DNA from: DATKRB01 sp036501425 | GTDB taxonomy: Bacteria > Actinomycetota > Acidimicrobiia > Acidimicrobiales > RAAP-2 | Reading direction: 5' to 3' | NCBI GenBank assembly: GCA_036501425.1 | Contig: DASYAI010000031.1 | Span: 1 to 41,170, forward strand | Length of the DNA stretch: 41,170 nt | Shown: positions 15,382 through 23,963 of the stretch, in pieces | Layout of the letters: each line of letters opens with the position of its first letter | Position numbering within the stretch: the stretch's first letter is position 1 | Position numbers and translations under genes: made by a program | Notes under the pieces: model-generated | The model's input: only the letters and a program-made list of their open reading frames with translations | Database searches by the model: none | Told to the model about the DNA's origin: nothing

Positions 15382-16176
15382 TCAGTGGGCCGGCGTCGTG
15401 CGCGGGTCGGGGATGTAGTCGACCGCCAAAAACCGCTTGAGCACGTCCACCCGGCCCGTGACCTCCACCCCCGGGCGCGGGGGCGGCGACCGCTTCCACA
15501 CCACGAGGGCAAGGTCCTCGGCCGACGCCGCGACGACGACGTCGGGCTCGACGGTGCGGCTCGTCCGGCGGGCCGCGTCGAGGTGACCGTCGTGCACCGA
15601 GATCGCCCAGCTCACCGCGACGTCGGTCGCCCGCAGCTCGACCGTGCCGCCGATCGGGGCCACGTCGGCGCCGGCCAGCCGGGGGACGAAGCTCTCGAAG
15701 ACCCGGTCGATCTCCTCGATCGCCAGGTCGGACGGGATCGGCGCGTGGTCGCCCAGGACCGACTCGAGATCCCACCGGTGGACGCCCACCTCCACCGCGA
15801 GCGACGGGGCGACCAGGCTGGCCGGCCGGTTCCCCACGCCGTGAGGGAACGGGACCAGCGTGTCGGGCCGCACCTCGCGCAGCACGCCCAGGAGGGGAGA
15901 GAGCCCCTCTTTGACCCAGCCGACCACCGCCGGCCCGCTCGGGGCGTCGCCGCCCGCACCCTCGGGCTCGGAGGCCCCGGCCACCACGGCGCCGAAGATC
16001 CGCAGGGCCCGGCCGATGTGGACCGAGAGCGTCTCGACCGTGAAGGCAGGGTATGCAGGGACGTGAGCGGCCAAGGGGGAACGTTCGGCCACCTCGACGA
16101 ACCGAAGCGTCTCCCGCTCGAGATGGGCCAGGGACTCCTGGCCCGTCGCAGGTGTCTGGGCGAGGTCGATGCTCAT
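15382..16176 (-). CDS. Mycothiol-dependent maleylpyruvate isomerase-like (DinB-fold) protein
   Basis: A 264-aa protein with an N-terminal four-helix DinB/MDMPI domain (ESLAHLERETLRFVEVAE, then FTVETLSVHIGRALRIF) and the family's conserved VEVGVHRWDLE block, whose His belongs to the metal site region. An SCP2-like or MDMPI C-terminal domain follows (VSWAISVHDGHLDA to TGRVDVLKRFLAVD). Members use mycothiol or bind metal; most actinobacterial copies have no proven substrate. The ATG at 16176 has GGAGGA about 7 nt upstream; a longer reading to 16215 has no such support. A clear promoter (TTGCAC-N17-TAAAAT) lies about 80-107 bp upstream. It forms an operon with the PPOX protein. Confidence 0.85.
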   Translation of the reverse strand: MSIDLAQTPATGQESLAHLERETLRFVEVAERSPLAAHVPAYPAFTVETLSVHIGRALRIFGAVVAGASEPEGAGGDAPSGPAVVGWVKEGLSPLLGVLREVRPDTLVPFPHGVGNRPASLVAPSLAVEVGVHRWDLESVLGDHAPIPSDLAIEEIDRVFESFVPRLAGADVAPIGGTVELRATDVAVSWAISVHDGHLDAARRTSRTVEPDVVVAASAEDLALVVWKRSPPPRPGVEVTGRVDVLKRFLAVDYIPDPRTTPAH

Positions 16177-16248
16177 GGCTGGTCCTCCGTCGGTGCCGCC
16201 GCCCGGTCCGGCCACACCGTGGTCAGGCGTTGGGGCGCTGTCCTAACC

Positions 16249-16263
16249 CCATATATTTTATGG
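16249..16263. promoter_or_regulatory. Inverted repeat CCATA-N5-TATGG over the minus-strand -10 box
   Basis: A perfect 5-5-5 inverted repeat in an AT-rich patch overlaps the -10 box of the DinB-fold gene. It is a candidate operator for an unknown regulator and lies between two divergent operons. Confidence 0.4.
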
Positions 16264-16283
16264 AGTTAGTAGGGATTGTGCAA
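16255..16283 (-). promoter_or_regulatory. Sigma-A-like promoter of the DinB-fold/PPOX operon
   Basis: On the minus strand, TTGCAC (16278-16283), a 17-bp spacer and TAAAAT (16255-16260). The predicted start site is near 16248, giving a leader of about 72 nt before the ATG at 16176. Confidence 0.62.
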
Positions 16284-16336
16284 GACGGTTGGTAGGGTGG
16301 GGGTCCGCAGCCGACCCGAGCCAGGAGGTGCGTGCC

Positions 16337-17449
16337 GTGCCCGATCCGATCCGTGTCGGTGTGGTGGGAGCCAGCCCCACCCGTGGGTGGGCGCTCGGCT
16401 CGCACCTGCCGCCCCTGAGCGCCCTGCCCGACTTTCGGCTGGTCGCGGTGGCCACCTCGCGGGCCGAGACGGCGCGCGAGACGGCGGAGCGCTTCGGGGT
16501 CCCGCTGGCCTTCGGCGACCCGGGCGAGCTCGTCGTCCACCCCGACGTGGACCTGGTCACCGTCTCGGTGAAGGTCCCCCACCACTACGAGCTGGTCCGG
16601 GCGGCGCTCGAAGCGGGCAAGCACGTCTTCTGCGAGTGGCCCCTCGGAGCCAACACCGCCGAGGCGAGCGAGCTGCTCGCATCGGCCCGGGCCCAGGGCG
16701 TCCGCCACGTCGTCGGGCTTCAGGGACGGCGGAGCCCGACCGTCAACTACGTGCGCGACCTGGTGGCCGACGGCTACCTGGGCGAGCTCCTGTACGCCGG
16801 TCTCGCCGTCGAAGGCGAGGGCCGCGGCGACCAGATCGCCGAGGAGCGGGTGTGGACGGCCGACCGGGCCAACGGGGTGGGGACCCTGGCCATCCTGGCT
16901 GGGCACAACCTCGACGTGCTGCGCTACGTGGTGGGCGACCTGGTCGGGCTCCAGGCGACGGTCGCCGTACGCTGGCCCTCGGCCACCGTGGTCGAGACCG
17001 GGGCGACGATCGAGGTGACCAGTCCCGACGTGGTCCTCCTGCAGGGTCGCACCGGCGAGCGGGGGTACGTCTCGGCGACCGTCCAGACCGGCCTGCCCAA
17101 GGGCGCGGGCGCCGAGCTCGAGTTGCAGGGGACCGACGGGGTGCTCCGGGTCAGGGCCAGCCGGTCGCTCCACCTCACCGACGCCGCCCTCAGCCTTTCG
17201 GGCGCCACCGGCGAGGCACCGCCGGCGCCGCTGGTCGTCCCGGACAAGTACCGCACGGTTCCGGAGGCCGTTCCCGACACCGCCGCCCGCAACGTGGCCG
17301 GGCTCTACCTCACCCTCGCCGACGCCTTCGCCCGGGACGAGCCGCCCGAGTCCCTCGAGCCGAGCTTCGCCACCGCGCTCGAGCTCCATCACCTGCTGGA
17401 CGAGATCGAGGCGGCCTCCGAGTCCGGCCGGCGACGGGCCATCGACTGA
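16337..17449 (+). CDS. Gfo/Idh/MocA-family NAD(P)-dependent oxidoreductase
   Basis: A 370-aa Rossmann oxidoreductase. Seen: RVGVVGASPTRGWALGSHLP at the dinucleotide site, VAVATSRAETARETAERFGV, then VDLVTVSVKVPHHYELVRAA and GKHVFCEWPLGANTAEA. The last is the E-K-P-like motif of the family, with Trp replacing Lys (E-W-P), as in Gal80-like members, so catalysis is not assured. The C-terminal alpha/beta domain follows (GVGTLAILAGHNLDVLRYV). The GTG at 16337 has AGGAGG 8 nt upstream. A longer reading to 16289 is unlikely. It precedes an aldo/keto reductase by 73 bp; together they suggest sugar or polyol oxidation-reduction. It is divergent from the DinB-fold operon. Confidence 0.88.
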   Translation: MPDPIRVGVVGASPTRGWALGSHLPPLSALPDFRLVAVATSRAETARETAERFGVPLAFGDPGELVVHPDVDLVTVSVKVPHHYELVRAALEAGKHVFCEWPLGANTAEASELLASARAQGVRHVVGLQGRRSPTVNYVRDLVADGYLGELLYAGLAVEGEGRGDQIAEERVWTADRANGVGTLAILAGHNLDVLRYVVGDLVGLQATVAVRWPSATVVETGATIEVTSPDVVLLQGRTGERGYVSATVQTGLPKGAGAELELQGTDGVLRVRASRSLHLTDAALSLSGATGEAPPAPLVVPDKYRTVPEAVPDTAARNVAGLYLTLADAFARDEPPESLEPSFATALELHHLLDEIEAASESGRRRAID

Positions 17450-17508
17450 CGGGCCATCGACTGGGGGCCGGGCCCGGCCCGGCCCGAACCGGCTCCGCCC
17501 CGGGGTCC

Positions 17509-17514
17509 TAGGCT
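17509..17514 (+). promoter_or_regulatory. -10 box before the first aldo/keto reductase
   Basis: TAGGCT ends 8 nt before the ATG at 17523. A GAGGGG stretch lies between, too close to act as a normal ribosome-binding site. This fits a leaderless or very short-leader transcript. No -35 was identified. Confidence 0.35.
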
Positions 17515-17522
17515 TGAGGGGC

Positions 17523-18554
17523 ATGGACTATCGAGCACTCGGTCGCACCGGCGTGAAGGTCAGCCCGCTCTGTCTCGGGGCGATGATGTTCGGGGCCTGG
17601 GGGAACCCGGACCACGACGACTCGGCCCGGATCATCCACCGGGCCCTCGACGCCGGCATCAACTTCATCGACACCGCAGACGTCTACTCGGCGGGCGAGT
17701 CCGAGACCATCGTGGGCAAGGCGCTGGCCTCGGTCGACCGTTCGCGGGTCGTGCTGGCGACCAAGGTGCACGCCGCGATGGGCGAGGACCCCAACGCCCA
17801 GGGCAACTCCCGCCGATGGATCATCGCCGAGTGCGACAACAGCCTGCGTCGGCTGGGGACGGACTACATCGACCTTTACCAGATCCATCGGCCCGACCCG
17901 ACGGTCGACATCGACGAGACCCTCGGCGCCCTGAGCGACCTGGTCCACGCGGGCAAGATCCGCTCGTTCGGCAGCTCGACCTTCCCCGCCGAGCAGATCG
18001 TCGAGGCCCAGTGGGTGGCGGAACGTCGCGGACGCGAGCGGTTCACGACCGAGCAACCGCCATACTCGATCCTCGTGCGCGGCATCGAGCGCGACGTCCT
18101 GCCCACCGCGGCGTCCTACGGCATGGGCGTCATCCCGTGGAGCCCGCTGGCCGGCGGGTGGCTGTCGGGCCGTTACGGAGAGGGCAAGGACAACTCGAGC
18201 CGGCGAGCGGGGCGGATGCCCGGCCGCTACGACCTGAGCCTCCCGGCCAATCAGCGCAAGCTCGAGATCGTGACCGAGCTGGCCAAGCTGGCCGACGAGG
18301 CCGGGCTGACGCTCATCGAGCTGGCACTCGGGTTCGTGCTCGAGCACCCGGTGGTCACTTCCGCCATCATCGGGCCCCGCACCATGGACCAGCTCGAGTC
18401 CCAGCTGTCGGCCCCCGACATCCGCCTCGACCCCGACGTGCTGGATCGGCTGGACGAGATCGTCGCCCCCGGGACCAACGTCAATCCCGAGGACGCCGGA
18501 TGGAAGCCCCCCGCCCTCGTCGACGCCGGCCTCCGGCGCCGGGCCGCCCGATAG
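17523..18554 (+). CDS. Aldo/keto reductase
   Basis: A 343-aa (alpha/beta)8 NADPH-dependent oxidoreductase. The catalytic tetrad is visible: Asp and Tyr in NFIDTADVYSAGESE, Lys in VVLATKVHA, and His in YQIHRPDP. The cofactor region includes GVIPWSPLAGGWLSGRYG and the C-terminal SAIIGPRTMDQLESQL. It resembles the YajO/potassium-channel-beta branch that reduces aldehydes and ketones of sugars and terpenoids; the substrate is unknown. The ATG at 17523 matches the family N-terminus (MDYRALGRTGVKVSPLCLG). It follows the Gfo/Idh/MocA gene with a gap that has its own -10 box. A 20-bp direct duplication covers its stop codon. Confidence 0.92.
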   Translation: MDYRALGRTGVKVSPLCLGAMMFGAWGNPDHDDSARIIHRALDAGINFIDTADVYSAGESETIVGKALASVDRSRVVLATKVHAAMGEDPNAQGNSRRWIIAECDNSLRRLGTDYIDLYQIHRPDPTVDIDETLGALSDLVHAGKIRSFGSSTFPAEQIVEAQWVAERRGRERFTTEQPPYSILVRGIERDVLPTAASYGMGVIPWSPLAGGWLSGRYGEGKDNSSRRAGRMPGRYDLSLPANQRKLEIVTELAKLADEAGLTLIELALGFVLEHPVVTSAIIGPRTMDQLESQLSAPDIRLDPDVLDRLDEIVAPGTNVNPEDAGWKPPALVDAGLRRRAAR

Positions 18555-18584
18555 CGAGTCGACACCGCCCGATAGCGAGTCGAC
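18544..18584 (+). repeat. 2 x 20-bp direct repeat over the stop codon of the aldo/keto reductase
   Basis: CCGCCCGATAGCGAGTCGAC occurs at 18544-18563 and again at 18565-18584 (period 21). The gene's TAG stop lies in the first copy. Confidence 0.85.
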
Positions 18585-18633
18585 CCGGGGTAGAGGCGGT
18601 CAGGTCCCGGGCGCATCACCGCCCGGCGCGACG

Positions 18634-19365
18634 TCAGCCCAGGTGCCGGGCGGCGAACGCCAGGGCGTCGGCCCACGACGCCTTGTCGGCGGCGTCGTTG
18701 CGCAGCGGCGGCACCGGCGCGCTGAAGGCGTGCCCGGCCCCCTCGTACGTCTTGATCTCGTGCTCGACGTGCCATTGCTCGAAGCGGCGCCGGAACTCGG
18801 GCAGCATCCCGAAGAGCAGCTGGTCCTCCTCGCCGACGATGAGCAGCACCGGGCAGGCCACGTTCCACAGCAGGTCGATCGGCTGTACCGGGCGCTTGGC
18901 GTTCAGCTCGGGGAAGGTCGGCTGGCTGGGGAAGAACAGGACGGCCGCCGCCAGCTGACGGTCCAGCGCCGCGGCCAGCAGGGCCAGGGTCCCCCCGGTG
19001 CAGTAGCCCCACACCGCCACCCGAGCCGGGTCGACGTCGGGCCGAGCCCGGGCGTAGTCGACGGCGGCCAGGACGTCGTGCGTGCCCTGGGTGAAATCGA
19101 GCCGCTCGATGAACTCCATGACCTCCGAAAAGTCGGTGTAGCTCTCCGGATCGCTCAGGCCGTGGCCCCGGTAGTAGTCGGGCACCACGACCACGTAGCC
19201 CTGGCCGGCCAGCTCGGACGCCACGTGCCGGGTGAAGTCGTTGATGCCGAAGGCCTCGGTGGACAGCACCACGGCGGGGTGCCGGCCCTCCTCGGACGGG
19301 ACGTAGACGAGCGTCGGGACCGTGCCCTGATCGCTCGGCAGCACGACGCTGGTCGACGACACCAT
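18634..19365 (-). CDS. Dienelactone hydrolase family protein
   Basis: A 243-aa alpha/beta-hydrolase. The nucleophile elbow is VAVWGYCTGGTLALLAA, G-x-C-x-G-G, the Cys nucleophile typical of dienelactone hydrolases. The acid is Asp in LLIVGEEDQLLF and the base is His in YEGAGHAFSAP. The N-terminus reads LVYVPSEEGRHPAVVLSTEA, the usual strand before the oxyanion region. Known members open lactones in chloroaromatic degradation, but many actinobacterial copies act on other esters or lactones. The ATG at 19365 has GAGGGGGA upstream. It is convergent with the aldo/keto reductase and divergent from the GntR regulator at 19506. Confidence 0.9.
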   Translation of the reverse strand: MVSSTSVVLPSDQGTVPTLVYVPSEEGRHPAVVLSTEAFGINDFTRHVASELAGQGYVVVVPDYYRGHGLSDPESYTDFSEVMEFIERLDFTQGTHDVLAAVDYARARPDVDPARVAVWGYCTGGTLALLAAALDRQLAAAVLFFPSQPTFPELNAKRPVQPIDLLWNVACPVLLIVGEEDQLLFGMLPEFRRRFEQWHVEHEIKTYEGAGHAFSAPVPPLRNDAADKASWADALAFAARHLG

Positions 19366-19505
19366 CGCATCCCCCTCGTGGTCCGCTCGTCGCGAGTGTA
19401 GGCGCCGGGCGAGACCGGGCCCCGGACGGCGCCGGTCGCGCCGTTCACATGGCGTTCACGAATCCGAAATGGCCAGGCAACTCCCGCTCCGTACGGTGGC
19501 CGGCA

Positions 19506-20234
19506 ATGAGTACGGAAGCGCATGCAGCTACGTATACAACGCCGCACACGGCCAGCTCCCTGGCGTACCAGGAGCTCAAGTCCTGGATCCTGCTGGGTGA
19601 GGTGCCGGTCGGGGTCCGCCTGCGCGAGGAGCGGATCGCCGAGCGGATCGGCGTGTCGCGCACGCCGGTGCGCGAGGCCATGCTCCGGCTGCACGCCGAG
19701 CGCTTCCTCGAGCGCCACGTCGAGGGTGGCTACCGGGTGGCCACGCCCAGCTCGACCGTGATCAGCGAGCTCTACGAGGTGCGCCGCGCCCTCGAGCTGT
19801 TCGCGCTGGGGCGGTGCGCCGACGGCCACGCCACCTACGACCGCCCGATGCTCGAGGCCCTCCACCACGACTGGTCGAGCATCGACGCCGACGTGGACCT
19901 GCCCGACCCCGAGTTCGTGCTGCTGGACGAGGAGTTCCACGGAAGCCTGGCCGAGGCGGCCGGCAACCACGAGCTGGCCGAGGAGCTCCGCCGGGTCAAC
20001 GAACGGATCCGGCCCGTCCGGAGCCACGACTTCGTCACCCCCGGGCGCATCGCGACGACCATCGAAGAGCACCTCGGCATCCTCGGGGCGGTGATGGACG
20101 GCCTCGAGGGCAAGGCGTCGATGCTGCTCGACCGCCACATCCGGGTCTCCCAGGAGGTCGTCGAGCGGGCCTCGTCGCTCGCCCTCGAGCGCATGCTCGC
20201 CGCCGGCTCGGGGGAGGGGGCCCGATCCTGGTGA
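19506..20234 (+). CDS. GntR-family regulator with FCD domain, first gene of the importer/hydrolase cluster
   Basis: A 242-aa regulator. The winged helix spans about residues 18-80: AYQELKSWILLGEVPVGVRL, EERIAERIGVSRTPVREAML (the GntR signature) and LERHVEGGYRVATP. The C-terminal all-helical FCD ligand-binding domain follows (VISELYEVRRALELFALGRC, DEEFHGSLAEAAGNHELAEEL). D-x-x-x-H and later His residues (EEHLGILGAV, DRHIRVSQEV) fit the metal site of FCD domains, which bind small carboxylates. The start is taken at the ATG at 19506; a TACGGT box ends 8 nt before it and there is no ribosome-binding site. A GTATAC palindrome lies at codons 9-11. Its stop overlaps the ATPase start by 4 nt (GTGA), so it is co-transcribed with, and probably controls, the whole cluster. 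Confidence 0.9.
   Translation: MSTEAHAATYTTPHTASSLAYQELKSWILLGEVPVGVRLREERIAERIGVSRTPVREAMLRLHAERFLERHVEGGYRVATPSSTVISELYEVRRALELFALGRCADGHATYDRPMLEALHHDWSSIDADVDLPDPEFVLLDEEFHGSLAEAAGNHELAEELRRVNERIRPVRSHDFVTPGRIATTIEEHLGILGAVMDGLEGKASMLLDRHIRVSQEVVERASSLALERMLAAGSGEGARSW
19530..19541. promoter_or_regulatory. Candidate GntR/FCD operator within the first codons of the regulator gene
   Basis: ACGTATACAACG contains the GTATAC core found in many FCD-type GntR operators (GT-N-TAC). It lies about 25 bp after the start codon, where bound protein would block elongation or a leaderless start. Confidence 0.35.
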
Positions 20235-21796
20235 ACGCGCCCCTGACCCAGACGCCGGCCCCGCGGGCCGGCACCGCCGGGGGGACGCATGGAAGCGAGC
20301 TGCTGGCCGTTCGCGGCATCACGAAGAGGTTCGGGCCGGTCACCGCGAACGAGGACGTGCACTTCACCGTGCGCTCGGGGGAGGTCCACGCCCTGCTGGG
20401 CGAGAACGGCGCCGGCAAGAGCACGCTCGTCAAGATGCTCTACGGCGTCTACCAGCCCGACGCCGGCGAGATCCTGGCCCACGGTCGTCAGGTGCGCATC
20501 GCGTCGCCGGCGGCGGCGCGCGACCTGGGGCTGGGCATGGTGTTCCAGGACCTGCGCCTGGTGCCGGCGCTCAGCGTCTGGGAGAACGTCTCGCTGCACG
20601 TGCGCCCCAAGGGCAGGGTGCTCAAGCCCGGGGCCCTGCAACGGCGGATCGCCGAGGCGTCCGAGCGCTACGGCCTGGCCGTCGATCCGACCGCCAAGGT
20701 GGCCGACCTCTCCATCGGCGAGTGGCAGCGGGTCGAGCTGTTGAAGGTGCTGTTGGCCGGGGCGCGGGTGCTCATCCTCGACGAGCCGACCAGCGTCCTC
20801 ACCCCCGACGAGGTGGAAGGGCTGTTCGGGGTGGTGCGCCAGCTGCGCTCCGAGGGCACCGGCGTGGTGATCATCACCCACAAGATGCGCGAGGTGCGCG
20901 ACATCGCCGACCGGCTGACCGTCCTGCGGGCGGGCCGGATCATCCTCGCCGACATGGCGGCCACCGAGGTCGCCGACGACGACCTGGTCAACGCCATGGT
21001 CGGCGAATCGGTGCGACCGGTGCACAACGCGGGCGAGCAGCCGCCGTCGAACGTCCCCCCCGTCCTGGTGGCCCGGGGACTGGCGTTGACCGGGGTCGGC
21101 GAGGGATCGGGCCTGCGCGGCGTGGACCTCAGCGTCGGGGCGGGCGAGATCCTGGGCGTCGCCGGGGTGGCCGGCAACGGGCAGCGCGAGCTGTCGGACC
21201 TGCTGACGGGAGCCGCCCGGGCCGACGCCGGGTCGGTGTCGGTGGGCGGGGTCACCCTCCCCAACGGGGGCCCACGGGCCTTTCGCGGGGCCGGCGTCGT
21301 GTCGGTGGCCGCCGACCCGCTGCGGGAGTTCGTGGTGCCCGGCCTCACCCTGGCCGAGCACGCAGCGCTGTGGGAGGCCGCCGGTTCGGCGCACCGGCTG
21401 CGCTTCGACGTGAAGGGGGCCACCAGGCGGCTGGGGGACAAGGGTCGCCGGTTGCGCCTCCCCCTGGCGCCGGCCGGCCGGCGGCTGGACCAGCTGTCGG
21501 GCGGCAACATCCAGCGGGTGCTGCTCACCTTGGCCCTGGGCGATCCGGCCACCGTGCTGGTCGTCTCCTATCCCACCCGGGGGCTCGACGTGCGGACGAC
21601 CGAGATGACCCGCTCGCTCCTGCTGAGCGCCCGGGCGGCCGGAAGCGCGGTGGTGCTGATCTCCGAGGACCTCGACGAGCTGATGGCGCTGTGCGACCGG
21701 ATCGCGGTGCTCGCCCACGGCGCGGTGAGCGGCGTGGTCCCGGGGCGCTCGGCCGACCGGCGGGGCCTGGGCCAGCTCATGACCGGGGCGGCGTGA
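20231..21796 (+). CDS. BMP/nucleoside-type ABC importer ATPase (two fused nucleotide-binding domains)
   Basis: A 521-aa double ATPase of the sugar/nucleoside (CUT2-like, NupA/YufO) type. NBD1: Walker A ALLGENGAGKSTLVKMLYGV, signature LSIGEWQRVELLK, Walker B VLILDEPTSVLTPDEV, switch His in VVIITHKMREV. NBD2 begins about residue 280: degenerate Walker A GVAGVAGNGQRELSDLL, signature LSGGNIQRVLL, and Walker B VLVVSYPTRGLDV without the catalytic Glu, which is normal for the second domain in this family. The GTG at 20231 overlaps the GntR stop (GTGA). The two permeases follow with 1- and 4-nt overlaps. It should power uptake of a nucleoside-like or nitrogen-rich heterocyclic solute bound by the BMP protein at 23964. 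Confidence 0.93.
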   Translation: MNAPLTQTPAPRAGTAGGTHGSELLAVRGITKRFGPVTANEDVHFTVRSGEVHALLGENGAGKSTLVKMLYGVYQPDAGEILAHGRQVRIASPAAARDLGLGMVFQDLRLVPALSVWENVSLHVRPKGRVLKPGALQRRIAEASERYGLAVDPTAKVADLSIGEWQRVELLKVLLAGARVLILDEPTSVLTPDEVEGLFGVVRQLRSEGTGVVIITHKMREVRDIADRLTVLRAGRIILADMAATEVADDDLVNAMVGESVRPVHNAGEQPPSNVPPVLVARGLALTGVGEGSGLRGVDLSVGAGEILGVAGVAGNGQRELSDLLTGAARADAGSVSVGGVTLPNGGPRAFRGAGVVSVAADPLREFVVPGLTLAEHAALWEAAGSAHRLRFDVKGATRRLGDKGRRLRLPLAPAGRRLDQLSGGNIQRVLLTLALGDPATVLVVSYPTRGLDVRTTEMTRSLLLSARAAGSAVVLISEDLDELMALCDRIAVLAHGAVSGVVPGRSADRRGLGQLMTGAA

Positions 21797-22905
21797 TGGC
21801 CCTCGCCCCGGTGTCCGAGCCCGAACTGGTCACCCTGCCCGAGGACCCGCTCGACGACGACGGCCGGGCGCGCCCGTGGTCCGCCCGCATCGACTACCGG
21901 CGCCTGGCGATCGTGGTGACGACCTACCTGGCCGTGCTCGTGCTGTTCGGCGTCGTCCTCCTGCTCAAGAGCGACGACCCGTTCAGCGTCCTCAACACGA
22001 TGCTGCACTCGACCATCCTCAACTGGGGCGCCGTGCAGCAGACCGTCCTGCGGGCGGTCCCGATCTCGCTCGCGGCGCTGGCGGTGGCCATCCCCGCCCG
22101 CGCCGGGATGGTCAACGTCGGGGGGGAGGGTCAGCTCATCATGGGCGCGGTGGCCGCCACCGGCATGGGGCTCCTGGTCAGCTCCTCGTGGCCCGGGCCC
22201 CTCACCTGGCTCGCCATGGCGGTCGCCGGGGCCGTGGTCGGCGGGTTGTGGGCCGGGATCGCCGGGGCCCTGCGCACCGCGCTGAACGCCAACGAAGCGG
22301 TCACCACGTTGCTCATGAACTTCCTCGCCAACGACGTCATGCTCTACCTGATCTACCAACCCTGGAAGTTCTCGGGCGGCTCGGGTCAGCCCGAGAGCAA
22401 GCCCCTCCCCGGCGGGGCCCGGCTGACCCAGCTCTTCGGGAGCCAGCTGAACCTCGGGGTCATCGTGGCGGTGGCGGTGGCCCTGGTGGTGTGGGTGGTC
22501 CTGCGCCACAGCGGGTGGGGGTTCGCTCTGCGGATCGTGGGCGGGAACCCCGAGGCGGCCCGCCGGGCCGGCCTGCCGGTCAAGCAATTGCTGGTGTCGG
22601 CGATGGTCGCCGGCGGGGCCCTCGCCGGCCTGGGCGGGATGCTGAACTTCGCCGGGCTGGAGTTCCAGCTCCGCCCGGACATCACCGCCACCTTCGGGTA
22701 CGTGGCCTTCCTGGCCAGCTTCCTCGGCCGCCACGACCCGCCCAAGGTGGTCGGTGCCGCCCTGCTGTTCAGCGCCATCGCCATCAGCGGCAACGGGATC
22801 CAGCTGGCCTACGGGCTCGACGGCGCCATCGTCGACGTGCTGCTGGCGCTCATCGTCATCGCTCCCCTGGTCCTCACCCGCGGCGCACGGAAGGTGTGGC
22901 GATGA
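21796..22905 (+). CDS. ABC importer permease 1 (BPD_transp_2, nucleoside type)
   Basis: A 369-aa polytopic membrane subunit. A hydrophilic N-terminus (about 37 residues) precedes the first helix (AIVVTTYLAVLVLFGVVLL). The family core is AIPARAGMVNVGGEGQLIMG, and the coupling region is GWGFALRIVGGNPEAARRAG, followed by VSAMVAGGALAGLGGMLNFA. Together these fit YufP/NupB-type permeases that partner BMP binding proteins. The ATG at 21796 shares one base with the upstream stop (TGATG), and its own stop overlaps the next permease (ATGA). Expected to form the channel with the 22902 protein. Confidence 0.93.
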   Translation: MALAPVSEPELVTLPEDPLDDDGRARPWSARIDYRRLAIVVTTYLAVLVLFGVVLLLKSDDPFSVLNTMLHSTILNWGAVQQTVLRAVPISLAALAVAIPARAGMVNVGGEGQLIMGAVAATGMGLLVSSSWPGPLTWLAMAVAGAVVGGLWAGIAGALRTALNANEAVTTLLMNFLANDVMLYLIYQPWKFSGGSGQPESKPLPGGARLTQLFGSQLNLGVIVAVAVALVVWVVLRHSGWGFALRIVGGNPEAARRAGLPVKQLLVSAMVAGGALAGLGGMLNFAGLEFQLRPDITATFGYVAFLASFLGRHDPPKVVGAALLFSAIAISGNGIQLAYGLDGAIVDVLLALIVIAPLVLTRGARKVWR

Positions 22906-23813
22906 ACGGCATCGAACAGACCCTGATCGGAGGCGTCGAGGGGGGCGCGGCCATCTTGATCCCCGCCCTCGGCGAGCTGGTGGGCGAGCGGGCCGGCGTC
23001 GTCAACCTCGGCCTCGAGGGCTGCATGCTCGCCGGCGCCCTCGGTGCCTACGCGATGGCGGTGGCCACCGGCAACGTCTGGTACGGACTAATCGGGGGCC
23101 TGGCCGCCGGGGCGCTGTGTGGGCTGCTGCACTCGTGGCTCGTGGTGTTCCGCCACGCCGACCAGCTCGCCAGCGGGCTGGTGGTGTGGTTCCTGGCCCT
23201 GGGGGTGACCTCGGTGTTCGGGACCGGCTACGTCAACGACACGATCTCGCCCCTGCCCATCTTGTCCATCCCCGCGCTCGGGCGGATCCCGTTCCTCGGC
23301 CCGGTCCTGTTCCGGCACGACCTGGTCGTCTATCTCGGCTTCCTCCTCGTCCCCACCATCTGGTTCGTCCTCTACCGGACCAGGGTCGGTCTGGCGGTGC
23401 GGGCGACCGGCGAGCGCCCCGAGGTCGTCGCGGCAGCCGGTGGGCGGCCGGCCCTCATCCAGGTGGTCGCGGTGACCCTGGGGGCCGCCCTCGGTGGGCT
23501 CGGTGGCGCCCAGCTGTCGATCGGCTACGTGGGGAACTGGTTCGACGACATGACCAGCGGCTACGGCTTCGTCGCGGTGGCCGTGGTGCTGTTCGCCGCC
23601 TGGCGGCCGTTCCGGGTGCTGGGCGGCGCGCTGCTCTTCGGCGTGGCGCTGGCCGCCGCCTCGGTGCTCCAGGCGCACGGGGTGAGCGTCAACCAGTACG
23701 TGCTCGACGCCATGCCCTACCTCATCACCCTCATCGCGCTCATCGCCCTGGCTCGACAGGGCAGTGCCGAGGCGCCCGAGGGGCTGCGAAGAGCGTTGAC
23801 CAACTCGGGCTGA
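22902..23813 (+). CDS. ABC importer permease 2 (BPD_transp_2, nucleoside type)
   Basis: A 303-aa membrane subunit, the second permease of the importer, of YufQ/NupC type. Family landmarks: AAILIPALGELVGERAGVVN and LGLEGCMLAGALGAYAMA near the start, the coupling helix TRVGLAVRATGERPEVVAAA and GAALGGLGGAQLSIGYVGNW. About eight hydrophobic segments. The ATG overlaps the stop of permease 1 by 4 nt. After it come 150 bp with hairpins before the binding-protein gene. Confidence 0.93.
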   Translation: MNGIEQTLIGGVEGGAAILIPALGELVGERAGVVNLGLEGCMLAGALGAYAMAVATGNVWYGLIGGLAAGALCGLLHSWLVVFRHADQLASGLVVWFLALGVTSVFGTGYVNDTISPLPILSIPALGRIPFLGPVLFRHDLVVYLGFLLVPTIWFVLYRTRVGLAVRATGERPEVVAAAGGRPALIQVVAVTLGAALGGLGGAQLSIGYVGNWFDDMTSGYGFVAVAVVLFAAWRPFRVLGGALLFGVALAAASVLQAHGVSVNQYVLDAMPYLITLIALIALARQGSAEAPEGLRRALTNSG

Positions 23814-23932
23814 TCCCCGGTCCCTCCCCCGGGGAGCGCCCCGGGCGGGCCACCGCCTACCCCGATTCACCATCTCTGCCCATCACCCATCACCCATCCC
23901 TTCCCCGCGGTACCCCCACTCGGGAACACGAG

Positions 23933-23946
23933 CTCGCCTCGGCGAG
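23933..23946 (+). promoter_or_regulatory. Intercistronic hairpin just before the binding-protein gene
   Basis: CTCGCC-TC-GGCGAG is a perfect 6-2-6 inverted repeat ending 3 nt before the AAAGGAG ribosome-binding site. A second hairpin (CCCCGG ... CCGGGG, 23815-23834) follows the permease stop. Structures here often protect or allow separate expression of abundant binding-protein mRNA; that role is inferred. Confidence 0.45.
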
Positions 23947-23963
23947 AACGAAAGGAGCACAGT

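Noticed and set aside
20231..21796. Missing catalytic Glu in the second ATPase domain (VSYPTRGLD)
   Set aside because: The second domain of BMP/nucleoside-type double ATPases is normally degenerate here, so this is not unusual.
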